Assembly (NCBI GenBank): GCA_905221605.1
Contig: CAJNDS010002673.1
Coordinates: 162,584 to 226,583, forward strand
Origin: Symbiodinium natans
Lineage: Eukaryota; Sar; Dinophyceae; Suessiales; Symbiodiniaceae
DNA length: 64,000 bases
Direction of reading: 5' to 3'
Positions within the stretch are counted from its first letter, which is position 1. The number at the start of each line of letters is the position of its first letter. The notes beneath the pieces were generated by a model that saw nothing but the letters and a program-made list of their open reading frames with translations, was not told where the DNA came from and made no database searches. A program made the translations under genes and the position numbers. Positions 22,001 to 33,798 of this stretch are shown here, piece by piece.

Positions 22001-22114
22001 GGGGAAGGCACTCTATCCTCACTGGAGTGCCAAATTTCCGAATCCATCTTATATCTCTTAAACCATCCTGATCCCCTGTTTACCTACCTCCGCAGTACTT
22101 GTCAACCAGAGTTG

Positions 22115-22140
22115 TGGGAGAGAGAGAGAGAGAGAGAGAG
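22115..22140. repeat. (GA)n microsatellite
   Basis: About 13 GA units, like that at 9761. Confidence 0.9.
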
Positions 22141-22759
22141 ACAGCGACAAACAAAGCACACAAAAGATAAGGTCTGCGCCTTCTCCCTTTTCGAGCCCCT
22201 CTGTAATTCCTGAACCCGAAGCCGGTCGCCGCATTCTCCCTGACCTTTGGGCTAGGGGCTCTCCAGTCGGAGAGAGCCAAGGGGTTCCCAGGCACCCACC
22301 AACACCCCACGACAAGTTAGATATAGTTCGATTGAATAAGCAAAAGTTAAGCTGACATTTTTTGTTCATATTCTTATTTGTCCTATACTTGATGTTGCAA
22401 AATGCCATATGGGCTGGAAACATGCCGCTGGGCCCAATTCAGCGAATGCAGAATTTGTCCCAGCATGGCGTGCGGAACCTTACACCTCAAGAGCCCAAGC
22501 CCAAGACCCTTTGCCTTTTTTGGGGTAGGTTCTCTCAGAATTGTCGGTCGATTGCACAGGGAGGGGAGGGGGGTGGGGGTGTGCTTTGAGGTTCAAAGGG
22601 TTTGAGGAGGCTTGTTTCGGGTTGAGAACAGCTCCCCTAAACCCCAAACCCTCCAAAGCCCCTGCCTCGTTTTTTTCAGGGAGGGGGCAAAGCTTTTAGT
22701 CTTTCACGTGGTCCCTGTAGCCTGAACCGTGCAGAGCACTTTAGGGTTTAGGGTTTAGG

Positions 22760-23530
22760 GTTTGAACAATGATGAAGGGTCGACAGGGCTCACCACAACT
22801 AGCCAATGCTGCTGCGTACTCATGTTCATGGGGACGAATGTACGGCGTATTTGTCGGCATCTGCCATCTTTCATGGATCAGAAACAAAAACTGAATCTCC
22901 CTCGCGCCGCGAGGACATGTCACCAGGCGATGTCCTTCTCTTCGACACTGCCTTTTGCGCTGCGCCCACGAACGGTGCCTTTGAAATGTCATAAAGATTG
23001 CTGCGGTTTTTCGCAAAGAAGTCAGTCTGGTGTAGTTGAAGTTCGGGATCCGTGGGAAACAGCCAGGCAGGAACGGCCGAACGTGAAGCGTGGCTGCATC
23101 GCATGGATGCAATGGATACAACGTGTGTACTGATGCATCAAGCAAAACAACGCAGCTTGAAATGAGCCAAACATGTAGCCTCTTGCCCTCCAGCGTTGGG
23201 GTTGGTGTTGCTTTCGGTATCCTCGGTAGGGAGACCTTCCAGGACATCCCAAGTTGTGGCAAGATAAAAGTCGTAGGTATCGATGCCTGTTACGCACCAC
23301 TGTCTCAGGGCAGCCCCCCACCCACCCCACCGAGCTGGTTGGGCGATCGACTCACCGTGCATTTCCTGTAGCAACGCAAGATCGAGCCACGTGAAGACAC
23401 ATTCGTCATGATTTGATGCCCACCGTTTGCAAGCGCTTTGCGTTGCAGTACAATGTCGATACAGAGTGCTGTGAGGATAAAGTTGCAACTTCACAAAGAC
23501 ATCGTGACGCATGAGTGAAAGTAAGCTTTT
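22760..23530. other. Unique region, coding strand undecided
   Basis: Open frames up to 173 codons exist on the - strand and about 120 on the +, overlapping and without recognisable domains. The complex sequence suggests exons, but neither strand is convincing. Confidence 0.35.
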
Positions 23531-23714
23531 GAAGATGTTTTGCTACACAGTGGGAATGCCCCCCCCCACCCCTCCTTATCAAAATTTGACACCAGCTTCC
23601 CATGCGGCATGGACTATGTTGCAAGAGTTCAATCTGTTTGTCAAGGAATTGTGTTTTGTGATCTTTGTTTGCCAAGATAAAATCTGAACTTGATTCGCCT
23701 GGCTTTAGCTGCAC

Positions 23715-23835
23715 CTTGGGATGTTCCCCCTTACACTAACAGTCCTTAAAATAGGGACTATAGTACCCCCTGTTAACCCTAAACCCTAAACCCCAAACCC
23801 CAAACCCTAAACCCAAAACGGGGGAACATCTCAAG
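23715..23835. repeat. A-family introner-like element, copy 2, with CCCTAAA inside
   Basis: Opens CTTGGGATGTTCCCCC and closes GGGGGAACATCTCAAG. Half of the usual interior is replaced by about six CCCTAAA/CCCCAAA units. Confidence 0.85.
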
Positions 23836-23994
23836 TTGCACCCCTTCAGCCACTTCGGGTAGCTGGGGATGAGGTAATGCTTAGAGGGCTTCTTGGGGTT
23901 CTGGGTTCCTGGGGCGAACCTTGGCATGCCCGCAACCCTTCTTAGGGTTTTGGGGTTTGGGGTTTAGGGTTTAGGGTTTAGGGTTAGGGTTTAG

Positions 23995-24081
23995 GGGATT
24001 TGTACTGACACCGGCCGAGGCGAGAAGGAATATTTCTATCTCATTGCCGAGAAAGCCATCCGAGACTCGGAATTTCACATG
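23995..24081 (+). CDS. Candidate exon, unknown protein
   Basis: After AG at 23993-23994 the frame reads GICTDTGRGEKEYFYLIA then EKAIRDSEFHM, strongly coding-like. TTTAGGG precedes it and an E-family element follows at once. Product not recognised. Confidence 0.5.
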
Positions 24082-24252
24082 GGGGGACGGGGTACCTTAT
24101 TGGGGCCCTTGTTATATGGGAACCCTACTATTTGAGGGTCTATATTAGGGGCCCTCATGGGGGGAGGGGGGTACCTTATTTGGGGTCCTTATTATCTGGG
24201 AACCCTACTATTTGAGGGTCTATATTAGGGGGTCCCTCATTCTCGTAAGCGC
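24080..24252. repeat. E-family elements, two overlapping copies
   Basis: GGGGTACCTTATTGGGGCCC...GAACCCTACTATTTGAGGG...TTAGGGG occurs twice in a row (about 24080-24160 and 24160-24252), ending CTCGTAAGCGCCC. Related copies: 1822-1921, 27058-27170, 40694-40796, 43789-43887. Confidence 0.7.
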
Positions 24253-25231
24253 CCACATCTGTCCGCACGGAGATTTTTGGGGCAGACCGCAGCCCGTTTT
24301 CTTTTCGAAGCTCAGATTGTTTTGCCTAGTGGCCTGGGGTCCCCTCACCTGAAGCGATCACATGAAAGCATGCATGTGTCGCCTTGATTAATGGGCGCAA
24401 ATGACTTGAAGAAGAGCGTCGGGATTCGCAAAAACAAATGTAGTTCGCAGCAGCAGGGCAGCTGCAAATGTGAGCAGAAATGGTGTTCATGGTATCGTTT
24501 GTGGCATCAGCGCCCGTTGCCTTCTGCTGTTCTTCCCTAAACCGCATGGTGCATTCTTTGCCAGAGGAAAGGGGCATCGCGATCGGCGAATCAGCGCCCG
24601 CAGCTTGGCGTGGACTCCCCAGATCCTGAAGGCACTTGCTTCCTCATAACATCTTCAGGAACTCGAGGCTCCATTTCCGCAACCCTCAGCGGCCATGACA
24701 TATACCCATACCCTTGATTTCGGCGACATAAGGTTTCAAGCTGAGAGTCCAGGCTGACAAGGTACAGGGCTTCTCGCGAAGATGCCGATTCAGAGTTGAA
24801 TGTACCCTTCAGAAAATCCCTGAATAGCGGGCTCCGTATGATGATAGATACCGGAAACGGGGCTCTGATTTGGGCGTTTAGGTCTTAGATTCTTGGTGGT
24901 ACCCCTTCAAGCCCCAACGCCTTTGGTTTTCTGGGAGTTCGGAAGTCAACCCCACACCTCACAGAGCCCTCAACTCCAAACCCTGTACCAGTGTGTGTTA
25001 TGCTGCAAATCAACTTGGAAACCCTTGACTCTCAGCACAAGCCGTACAAGCCTGCATGGCCCTGTACGCCCTATAAGCCCTATATGGCCTATAAACCCTA
25101 AGCCCAAAAAGCCCCATAAGCCCTGTAAGCCGCAGCCCTATGAGCCCTAAACCCTAAACCCTACAAGCCCTAAGCCCTATAAGCCCTATGTCCGGTGGGG
25201 TGGCGAGCTCTGCTTGGGAACTGAGGCGCTG

Positions 25232-25294
25232 ACGCCCAAGCCGACTTTTACTATGCCTCGGTCTTGAAGCTGGGAACCAAGGATGCCTGGCAGG
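25232..25294 (+). CDS. Candidate exon, unknown protein
   Basis: Frame ADAQADFYYASVLKLGTK then DAWQ, from an AG at about 25229-25230 to the start of a TTTAGGG array. Slightly ankyrin-like (GADAQA) but too short to assign. Confidence 0.4.
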
Positions 25295-25406
25295 GTTTAG
25301 GGTTTAGGGTTTAGGGTTTAGGGTTTAGGGTTTAGGGTTTAGGGTTTAGGGTTTAGGGTTTAGGGTTTAATTAGGGTTTAGGTTTAGGGTTTAGGGTTTA
25401 GGGCTT
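25295..25406. repeat. TTTAGGG array, about 16 units
   Basis: Near-perfect, with one TTTAATTAGGG interruption. Confidence 0.95.
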
Positions 25407-25683
25407 AGGGCTTGGGGCTTAGGGCTTCGGGTCTAGGGTTTAGCCTGGCTTTACCAGTCTTGTGGTGCAGGGCGTTTAGGCTTTTTGGGGGCTTTTTAGG
25501 GTTTCTGGTGCTTTTGGAGTGTTTTGGGGTTTTGAGGTTTTTAGGGGTTTTAGGGCTGTTAGGGTTTTTAGTTCCGGGACACTCAGCGTCGGGGTTCAAA
25601 GGGGTGGGACTTGCTTAGGTACTACCGCGGCCTACATTCTCACCTCTATTCGACGCTTATATTCCTATCCCTTTATGGCGGGA

Positions 25684-25763
25684 TACCAGGATGGGCTATT
25701 GGGCCTTAGAAACCCCGCAAAGGGTTTTTTGAGGGGTTGTAGGGTAGAATAGCCCATCCTGGT
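25684..25763. repeat. 80-bp element with perfect 16-bp inverted ends
   Basis: ACCAGGATGGGCTATT at 25684-25699 is the exact reverse complement of AATAGCCCATCCTGGT at 25748-25763. Probably a single introner-like copy of its own family. Confidence 0.8.
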
Positions 25764-26008
25764 AAACAGAACCCTAAACCATCCTAAACCTTAAACCCTA
25801 CACCCTACACCCTAAACCCTTCCCCAGAATTCTCATTCTGATCACCCTAAACCCTAAACCCTAAACCTCCCTCTATGTGTAAGGCCTTGGGGAGGTTGGG
25901 GAGTTTCGGGTGCTTCCAGCGAAGCTGGACCCAAGAAGGCCGCCACATAGCGGGGTTTAGGGGTTAGGGTTCAGGGTTTAGGGTTTAGGATTTAGGGTTG
26001 AGGGAGAC

Positions 26009-26255
26009 TCAGGGTGAGTCACGGGTTGGAAATCACCTTGTCAGCAAGGACAACCATGATAGAGCCACGCTCGATGACACCGAAATGGACGCAGACATGA
26101 AAGAGCAGATTCTTGTATGCACCTTGCCTGAGAAGCCGAGTGGGTCACACAGTACTGCACTGCTCCTGCTGGGCATGGGACGCAGGCTCAATCGCGGAAG
26201 CCAACTGCCTGTACTGCACGCAGGACGTAGCTTTGGTTCGTTTGTTCTCTGCTGA
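26009..26255 (+). CDS. Candidate exon, unknown protein
   Basis: Open + frame with coding-like stretches such as VSKDNHDRATLDDTEMDADM. Boundaries and product unknown. Confidence 0.25.
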
Positions 26256-26808
26256 AATCAGACAGTGGCAGGGTCCATTCTTGTGCCATGTCTTGCCTAC
26301 ATTTTTTAAACGGGGTTATGGCTACGAATTAGGGGGCACGCTTGTTACTAAGCTGTAGGCAAATAGAATCCCAGGTGATCTGCTTTGCACCTATAGCCTT
26401 TTTTGCAGAGGATCCCAGCCAAGTTGCACTCTTCGTGGCCGGCGCGCGCTTCAACCACTCCTGCGCGCACCGCGGCGGGTTGAGAGGGGGGGGAGGGGGA
26501 GGGGTGAGGGTTCATGGGTTTAGGGTGCAGATTCTTGGGGTCGAGGGCTTGCAGTGCTCGGCGTAGCATCGACTTCAGGTCGTTTGGCTTTGGGTGCGTT
26601 CTTCGGGGTGAGGTCTTTCTGGAATACTGGTTCGCAAGCACATCAACTTCCTGCATCTTGGGCTGATCCTTGCCTTGGCGCTTTTGGGGGCTGCAGTGAA
26701 CTTTTTTGTGGCTTTGAGGGTCCAGGCAAGGTTCAGCAAGCCCTTAATGGAACCTCGTAGCCTCGTAGCCGCGCAAAGCGCTGCTCCCGATAAGCAAACA
26801 GCCCCATT

Positions 26809-26950
26809 CCCCTTTAGTTAAGGAATACACCTTACATCAGACTAAGGAACCCTATATAGGTTTAAGGTATATTTCTTAATTGTAGGAATATAGCTTGAAA
26901 TCATACTAAGGGCTCCGATGTAATTTAAGGTTTATTCCTTAGTTAAGGGG
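26809..26950. repeat. 142-bp inverted-repeat element
   Basis: CCCCTTTAGTTAAGGAATA at the left matches the complement of TATTCCTTAGTTAAGGGG at the right, with inner complementary stretches. AT-rich, so unlike flanking DNA. Confidence 0.75.
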
Positions 26951-27057
26951 CTTTGGGCTCTCTGGGTCTTGCCAAAACAAGTGAGTTGGCGTGCGCGCCC
27001 AGGCCCAATGCTGTCTTCGAAAGCAGCCGTGGGACGTGCTTCGCAGGGCATGAATGT

Positions 27058-27170
27058 CGGGGGGGTTTCCGAAAATAGGGGTACCCATTTTGGGGGTCCC
27101 TTAAAGGCGCGTCTATTCTATTCGGGGTATAAAGGGTGTACCCCCTATTTGGGAAATAACCATGCTTTCC
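27058..27170. repeat. E-family introner-like element
   Basis: Begins GGGGGGGTTTCCGAAAATAGG and ends near ACCCCCTATTTGGGAAATAACC, inverted relative to the start. Confidence 0.6.
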
Positions 27171-28191
27171 TTAAAGCCAGTTCGTGATAACAACGATGAG
27201 TTCATAGCAACGACAACTACGAAAAACAAATCAGTCCTCGACAATATGATCGCTTTAATCGGTGTCTGAATCCGTACCCCTCTGCAGTATCTATAGGGCT
27301 GAAGATTCAGGGTCCATGATGCCCACACACATGGCCTCAATTTCGGGAGAAATGAGCAAATAGAGTTGCAGCCCCTGGCAGGAAACCCTTTTGGGGTTTG
27401 GGGTTTAGGGTTTGGGGTCCCGATTGTCAGGGTCCGAGTTGCGAGACTCGAGCATTTAGGGCGTAGGCTTGAAGGGTTCAGGGATTGCCCTGAAGAGGAA
27501 ATGCCAAACCTTAATTGCGGCTTGCAATCCTGAACCCTCAAACCTGAGGCCCCTTGAAGCCCTAAGCGAAACCCCAAACCTAGACCCCAAACCTCTCAAT
27601 CCCCTGAGGCCCGAAACCTTTAGCCTGAACCGAGGCTGGTGGTAAAATCTCTTGCTGCCATTCCGGCCGGTGAGGAGGCGGCAATCGCAGTTCTGCTCTG
27701 GTTGACGAATTGGGCATGTCCCAAGCTTCGGGGTACCCCGTACCCCCAAATATAGCGTATATATATATATAGTAGTCTCCTGTAGATTTTGAAGGACCTT
27801 TCAGACTGGGTGCCCAGGGTCCAGGATCTAGGGTTTAGGGCCTAGAGCTCACGGATGAATTTGGGCTTGCAGTAGGATGGGTTGAGTCTCTGCGGTTTGA
27901 GCAAAGGGTTTAGGTTTAGGGCTTTCTGAGTTCCTGTTAAGGAGAGTTGAAACTCAGAACTACAATATGACTCGTCTATTCTTGGCTTCAAGAGCCCAGC
28001 TACGACAACTTAATTCAAGTTCCTGGAGCAAGAGCCCAGTTGAGGAGTTAAGACTTGTAAGGAAACCTAGGACGGCACGTTAACGGTCTTCCAAGAATTG
28101 GTGGGGCAGACGATGGCGATACCCTGAAAGGCACGACAGAAGTGCTGTCTTCTACCTACATGCCTGAACCAGCGCTGTCCCTTCCACTTGT

Positions 28192-28436
28192 AAGTGGCCT
28201 GTGGTGATCCTGAGTGGGGCCGTTGCCGACGTGGCGCGGCCTGCTACACCCGGCAGATGCTGGTTGGAGCCCATGCAACCTCTCCAGCACAGTCCGTCAA
28301 GATGGAGGCAGCGATCCTTCATCAGCGTGGGAAGCATCATCAGCAAGTGCAGAAGGCAAAGATAGTTGCAACACGAGGCAATTTTTATGGTGGTGGCTCA
28401 ACCCTAGGCTCCTCAATCTCTTGTCCTAAGCACCTG
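28192..28436 (+). CDS. Candidate exon, unknown protein
   Basis: Frame reading ACGDPEWGRCRRGAACY, with cysteines spaced roughly like a CCCH finger (C-x7-C-x5-C) but no final His. Weak. Confidence 0.25.
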
Positions 28437-28456
28437 TAGAGGAGTGTGAAGCTCTG

Positions 28457-28609
28457 TAGGGGTTCTTAAGGGAGGGGGGTTCAGGCGGGGTATGTAGCCC
28501 AAGGTTCCCCTGTACTCCCCACTACTCCAAAAGGCTCCCCCAGCTTCCCTACAGTTCCCTAGTTACCTACCCCCCTTAACCCCCCCCCCAGCCCTTAAGA
28601 ACCCTCCAA
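28457..28609. repeat. 153-bp inverted-repeat element
   Basis: GGGGTTCTTAAGGG near 28459 pairs with CCCTTAAGAACCC near 28593, with C/G-rich inner arms. Single copy in the window. Confidence 0.65.
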
Positions 28610-28780
28610 GGTGACGGTGAGCTACCTGCCCAGCGAGCTGCTGTCCGAGGTCAAACCCTTGCAGTGCCAACATGGAGGGTACCTTTGTTCTAGGGGTTGA
28701 GGGTTTATAGGGTTTAGGGTTTAGGGTTTAGGGTTTAGGGTTTAGGGTTTAGGGTTGAGGGTTCACCACTATCTGCTTAA

Positions 28781-28878
28781 GAGCCCCCCAACATTAAGGG
28801 TAACAATCCCATATTACCCTTATCAGGAAGAATATATACATAAGTGTTTTTTTTCTCTTGTTTCTTTTATGGGGGGTT
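28781..28878. repeat. M-family element, copy 2
   Basis: CCCCCC left end, core CATATTACCCTTATCAGGAAG, GGGGGG right end; homologous to 5490-5605. Confidence 0.6.
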
Positions 28879-29151
28879 CTGACGCCAATAGTAGTTCATG
28901 GGTTCAGGGTGTGTTCAATGAAGGCTTGTCTCTCGACAGCCAGCCATTGCCCCCTCCCCCCCCCTGCCGCACCTCTCAACATGGGTACTTTCCAATATCC
29001 CCAAACCCTAAACCCTAAACGCTCAACCCTAAATCCTAAACTCTAAACCCTAAAACCCTAAACCCCAAACCCCTCACCTAAATCCTAAACCGTCAGGGCT
29101 CAGGTGGGGGGAGTGTGTGGCTGTCTTCACCTTCGCCTCTTCCCTTCTTAG

Positions 29152-29210
29152 ACCTTGGCAAAGCTCGGCCATATCACGGCTCTGCAGAATTCATGGGGTT
29201 TGCAGAGTTC
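29152..29210 (+). CDS. Candidate short exon
   Basis: TLAKLGHITALQNSWGLQSS lies between CTTAG and GTGCGT. Product unknown. Confidence 0.3.
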
Positions 29211-29731
29211 AGGTGCGTGCTGAGGGCTTGGTTTAGATGTGTGCATCTCGGATTAAACCCAAACCGGCCCCTTCCCCACATAATTGCTTGCTGGACCTCC
29301 CTTTGCTGGATCTTGGACCACCAGGGTTGTCGTTTCTCAGGTAATGTCTGAACTTCATTAGGTTTCGGGTTTAGGGTTCAGAGTTTAGGGTTTAGGAACT
29401 GAACCCGAAACATTCCAATCCCAAGAGGCCGGCAGCAAAAGACGCGAGCGCTTGCTCCAGGGTCGCGGCTTCCATTGCAGGCCCGCACCTGAGCAAAGGG
29501 TTGAGGGTTTAGGGTTCAGGGTTTAGGGTTCAGGGTTTAGGTTTAGGGTTTAGGGCCTTTTTTCTCGCCCCAAGGTCCTCTACAGTCAAGCCAAAATTCC
29601 TCGCAACCCATCACGCCCGAAGCCTTCGCAGCTTGCCCGAAGCTTCTCATGTCATGTTCTATGGGTAGTTATAAGTAGGGTTTCGGGTTTAGGGTTTAGG
29701 GGTTCAGGGGTGCCGGGGTGCAGGGGTGAAG

Positions 29732-29832
29732 GTTCATGGGTAGTTAGAAGTAGGGTTGCGAGTACGTTAGTTCTGGTTATAAGATAGTTGACCTGACTTG
29801 GAACCCTACTTGTAATTACCCAACTTTCCAGT
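29732..29832. repeat. B-family element with TTTAGGG-bearing partial copy beside it
   Basis: GAAGGTTCATGGGTAGTTAG starts the element. A second B-type start at 29659 is followed by TTTAGGG units before it, suggesting a duplicated or interrupted copy. Confidence 0.55.
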
Positions 29833-30848
29833 CGGGGGATGTTAGGTTTGTATTCCAACGACAGTCCCAAGTTGCAAACCCTAAACCCTAAACCCTAAAC
29901 CCTAAACCCTAAACCCTAAACCCTAAACCCGGCCGCGTAGGTGCATGAGGTGCCAGGAGGAAGCAGGCAGCGAGGGCGGCCCACCGTGAGCGCGGAAGTG
30001 AAGGGCGAACCCTGAACCCTAGTTGAGGAGCAGGATGGAGCCCTAAACCCTAAACCCTAAACCCTAGACCCTGGGAAGAATCGAGGTTTCTGGGTCTAGA
30101 CCCTAACCACGCAGACTGAACCTGATCCCGAACCCTGTAAACAGACAGCCCCAAAGCCGTGCAGACTTGTAGAGTCACGGGCTCCAGCACGCAGCTCCAA
30201 ATCGGTCATACCAGGGTTTAGGGTTTAGGGTTTAGGGCTCAGGGTTTTAGGTTCAGGGTCCAGGGTTTAGGAGAGACCACGTGGCAGCAGCGGTGGTGGA
30301 CAGAAAAACATGCTTGACCCAAGGTAGAGAAGGCCATCGCCTGCGCCCTCAAAACATAGGCTACATTGGGGTTCGGGTTAAACCAACACACCGCTCTACT
30401 ATCAAGTCTGCATATTTTGCCAGCGTACAATTAATAATTGTGTGAATGTGTGTATATATATATATGGATATGTACAAAAAGTTATATATGCAAACGTTTA
30501 GAAAGAACTGGTAGTAGGGGCTGCAATAGGCGCCAGTTGATTGGAGCTATTATTTGAAACTTGTGTTGTTTTGTTCTGTCTCTTACTTGTTTGTCAGGGG
30601 GTTTGCCGACGTTTTGTCGCGGGAATTTGCTGTTGTTGGATTCTACGGCGCCCGAGAACCTTCAAGTTCTTACTCATTCATGTACAGTTTGGGGGGGCTT
30701 CATGTTTCAGGGAGTGGCTCAGTGGCGGAAGCAGTGGCTCAACAGAGTGAAGGCCAAGTGACACCCTCGATGTGTGTTGCTGGGGCATTGTAAATGTTTT
30801 CCGCACTGCAGGTGTTCCATCGTGAACCCGAAGCCCAGAGCCCGAAAA

Positions 30849-30952
30849 CTTGGGAGGTTCCCCCTAAAACCAGCAGTCCTGAATAGGGATTATAGTAACC
30901 CCTATCATAATCCCCATCCAGGACTCTCAATATAAGGGTAAGCATCCCAAAG
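30849..30952. repeat. A-family introner-like element, copy 3
   Basis: CTTGGGAGGTTCCCCC opens, with the CAGTCCTGAATAGGGATTATAG interior; GCATCCCAAAG closes. Ends more degenerate than other A copies. Confidence 0.7.
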
Positions 30953-31097
30953 CCCGAAGCCCTAAACTCAAACCTTGGCTTCTCCCAGCTTCCTTCCAAG
31001 GCCTGCTGCCTTCATCCAAGCGGCTCTTCGGCCGACACCAGCTATGAATGGGGTTTAGGGTGCAGGGCTTTAGGCTTTAGGCATTATAGGCCCTAAG

Positions 31098-31183
31098 GGT
31101 TTAGGGTTTAGGGTTTAGGGTTTAGGGTTTAGGGTTTAGGGTTTAGGGTTTAGGGTTTAGGGTTTAGGGTTTAGGGTTTAGGG
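31098..31183. repeat. TTTAGGG array, about 12 units
   Basis: Near-perfect array. Confidence 0.95.
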
Positions 31184-31397
31184 TCCGTTCATCAGTACCG
31201 AGAGCCAGTGTGTTGCCACCTGTTTGCGGCACCCTGTGTCAGGCAGAACAATACGTAGCCCGTGCACCGGTGGCACCGAAGATAGCTCCTTCGCAGAAAG
31301 GCCGCAGGCTTACTTTCTGAGACTTGCTCAAGCTTTGTGGACCGTGTCTGGTGGTGCGTGAAGATGTTTATGTTTTCGAGGTGCCGCCTCACCTCAG

Positions 31398-31694
31398 CAA
31401 GCCATCGCGCAGCAGCAGCAGCAGCAGCAGCAGCCGCCGCAGCAGCGGCAGCAGCAGCAGCCGCAGCAGCAGCCGCAGCAGCGACAGCTGCACCCTTTCA
31501 TACCTGGCTCGCAGCCACAGGCTGCGAAAGAGTCCAGACAACGACAGAGCCATGCGCCGAATGATCCCCAGCGCCACCAAAGCTCGCATCTAAGCTCACA
31601 GGCCTCCGCCCCAAAGACAGGGCAGGATCTGCAAGCTCAGGGTCAAGATGGCTTGAAGAAAACACAGTGGAAACGGATCTTCCGGCCTGTTTGA
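31398..31694 (+). CDS. Glutamine-rich protein exon
   Basis: From the acceptor CCTCAG the frame begins QAIAQQQQQQQQPPQQ and continues as a Gln/Pro/Arg tract (first 30 codons), then unique sequence through SQPQAAKESRQRQSHAPN to FRPV and TGA at 31692. Overlapping frames read the same CAG tract as poly-Ser or poly-Ala, but only the Gln frame carries unbiased sequence to a stop. Such tracts occur in RNA-binding and regulatory proteins; no domain is identifiable. Confidence 0.5.
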   Translation, partial: QAIAQQQQQQQQPPQQRQQQQPQQQPQQRQLHPFIPGSQPQAAKESRQRQSHAPNDPQRHQSSHLSSQASAPKTGQDLQAQGQDGLKKTQWKRIFRPV

Positions 31695-32397
31695 CTCTGA
31701 CACGCTTTGGTATGTGGCTGCCTGTAACAGGCAGGCTTTGCTCGTGACAAAATTGCTAGACTGCTGCTACTTTATGTGCTCGGCGCAGGCAGTTTTTAAA
31801 AAAGGGGGAGTGTGTAGTAGGGCCTATCAAAAATTGATGTCTTGTTCAGTGCACGTGAGACTAACTAATCGGGAACTAGGGCAGGTAGCCTATATCCCCC
31901 TGAATTCACTACTACTCAGAACATCTCAGAACTAGAAAGTAAATCACCGCCTCCCTAAAAACTCAGGGTTAATTACCAATGGAAGATTTATAGTTTTCCA
32001 GCCAAAAAAAACGGTACTCATGAGGGACTACAATTTGGGGGTAGGTTGAGTCTAAGCTTTACAACGGGTCGGGAGGGCGTCCGGCCGCTTAAACCCAAAA
32101 CCCTTCGCTCCTGTGCCAGGCAGCGCGAGGGTCCTGTCTTTGCTGTCGGCAGTGTGGTGCTCCTCGGCCGCTGATTTCACACGGCTTTCGCGGAACACTA
32201 AAACCGTCTGCTGGAGGTTCGCTTCCCTAGAACCTTATGCCCCTTCTTGGGGCAAGGGCGCAGGCAATGGGGCTCAACACATTGCACCCTTCACGCGTGT
32301 ATGCCTACGGAGAATCGGGCGCTGACGGTAGCTCATTAAGTTCATCCTAAGGTTCTAATCTCTAATCCGGGGACCTGGAAGCCTCAACTCATGCCTT

Positions 32398-32429
32398 CCG
32401 CCCCCCCCCCCCCCCCCCCCCCCCCCCCA
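32398..32429. repeat. Poly-C run of about 30 bases
   Basis: Longest uninterrupted poly-C in the window, followed by an A-rich stretch. Confidence 0.95.
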
Positions 32430-32770
32430 AAACAAAAAGAAACCAAAAACAAACAGAAAACCATCGATTCGTCGATGGAGCTGTGGCCGACATCGACTTG
32501 GCCCTTGTGGGATCTGCGAGTTTGGAACTGCCGTTCTGGTTCAGGATTGGTTTATGGTTTAGGATGGACAGAGCTCAGTGTTCAAAAAGGGTTTGAATCA
32601 AGGGTTGAGGGTTGAAGAGGTGAGTTTAGGGTTTAGGGTTTAGGGTTTAGGGTTTAGGGTTTAGGGTTTAGGGGCTGACTGTGCACCCTCACCCAACCAC
32701 CGAGAGGGTCGCTTAAACGCCTGCCGAGGCAATACTGGAGCTCTACCAAAGGCTGCCTGTCGCACAGCTC

Positions 32771-32855
32771 TTTAGGGTTTAGGGTTTAGGGTTTAGGGTT
32801 TAGGGTTTAGGGTTTAGGGTTTAGGGTTTAGGGTTTAGGGTTTAGGGTTTAGGAA
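32771..32855. repeat. TTTAGGG array, about 12 units
   Basis: Near-perfect. A similar array at 32621-32673 precedes about 95 bases of unique DNA. Confidence 0.95.
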
Positions 32856-33112
32856 GCTTCGGGCTAGCAGCAAGACCAAGAGCCTGAACGCTATTCTTCA
32901 AGTTTTACGGCAATTTTGCGTCGAGGCACTTCAGTTGCCACGACATGCAGCCATCATTATAACCTTATCGAGTCAGTGCTTCGGTGCTTCTTCAAACCTT
33001 TTTGGATCCGCGCTTGCAAGCGGAATCCGTCATAAGTCAACGCACGATAGCCCACAGAGACCGAAGCCCAAAGCATCAAACTGCCTAATTCTCAGGGTTT
33101 GGGTAAGTTTAG

Positions 33113-33210
33113 GTGCCTTTTGGGGAGTTTATGATGGATCCCCAGCAGGCCCCCACCTCCGCAGCAGTGGCTGGCCTTTACGGCCAGGATGTTCAGGGCT
33201 TTTTTCAAAC
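33113..33210 (+). CDS. Candidate exon, Gln/Ala-rich
   Basis: Frame PFGEFMMDPQQAPTSAA and on to GLYGQDVQGFFQT, after TTTAG at 33108-33112. Ends at the start of a G-rich tract. Its phase can be joined to the exon at 33388 (FFQT-GKWVTT). Confidence 0.45.
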
Positions 33211-33293
33211 AGGGGGGGTGGGGGTGGGGAGGGGGTGGGGGTGGGGGTGGGTGGGGGGGGGGGGGGTGGGAGGGGGGGGGAGGGGCTGAAGAG
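33211..33293. repeat. G-rich tract
   Basis: Almost pure G with scattered T and A, about 80 bases; many GGG runs on one strand. Confidence 0.9.
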
Positions 33294-33387
33294 GATTTAG
33301 GGCCGATCGGTTTCGGTGCTTAGGGTTTGGGGTTTAGGCTTGCGGAACCCAACTCCTTAACCTTGTTTGTCCTCGCTGCTTGTGCAG

Positions 33388-33495
33388 GCAAGTGGGTCAC
33401 GACGCGTGTAAAAGCGCTGCATCGGGACGAGCAAGGGAAAGTCATTGCATATGCAACTCGGCTTGATGGAACCAAAGCTTCCGAGGCGCTTGGTG
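33388..33495 (+). CDS. Candidate exon, unknown protein
   Basis: From TGTGCAG the frame reads GKWVTTRVKALHRDEQGK then VIAYATRLDGTKASEALG. Strongly coding-like; the W...V......G pattern recalls small beta-barrel reader domains, but this is not secure. A D-family element follows at 33525. Confidence 0.5.
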
Positions 33496-33524
33496 TAGCA
33501 GCCCGAAACCGCAAACCCCAACTA

Positions 33525-33638
33525 GGATGCCCAGTAGTACCCTTATTCCCTTTTTTTGGGGGTTTAGGTTCCCTTATAAACCCCTTTTAAGCAAAAAAAG
33601 GGCACCCTTTTTATTCCTAGGTTACTGGGCAACCTAGC
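33525..33638. repeat. D-family introner-like element, copy 2
   Basis: Starts GGATGCCCAGTAGTACCC and ends GGTTACTGGGCAACCTAG. Confidence 0.7.
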
Positions 33639-33798
33639 CAAACCCTAAACTCGAAAACATCCCATGGGGGTTGTCCCGCGCCTTGAAACTCATGAAGGAT
33701 TGCTCGGGCAAGGCGTACGCGCTGGCGACGAAGGCAACACATGAGCTGTTTAGGGCTCGAAGGTTCATATAAGTAGGGTTTGGGGCTTAGGGGAATCA

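Noticed and set aside
22741-23262. 173-codon - strand frame as a gene
   Set aside because: It ends in telomere-like DNA, has no recognisable domain, and competing + strand frames overlap it; left as undecided.
33327-33590. The whole 87-codon frame as a single CDS
   Set aside because: Its first 20 codons are telomere-like repeat and intron; only the part after the CAG at 33385-33387 is coding-like.
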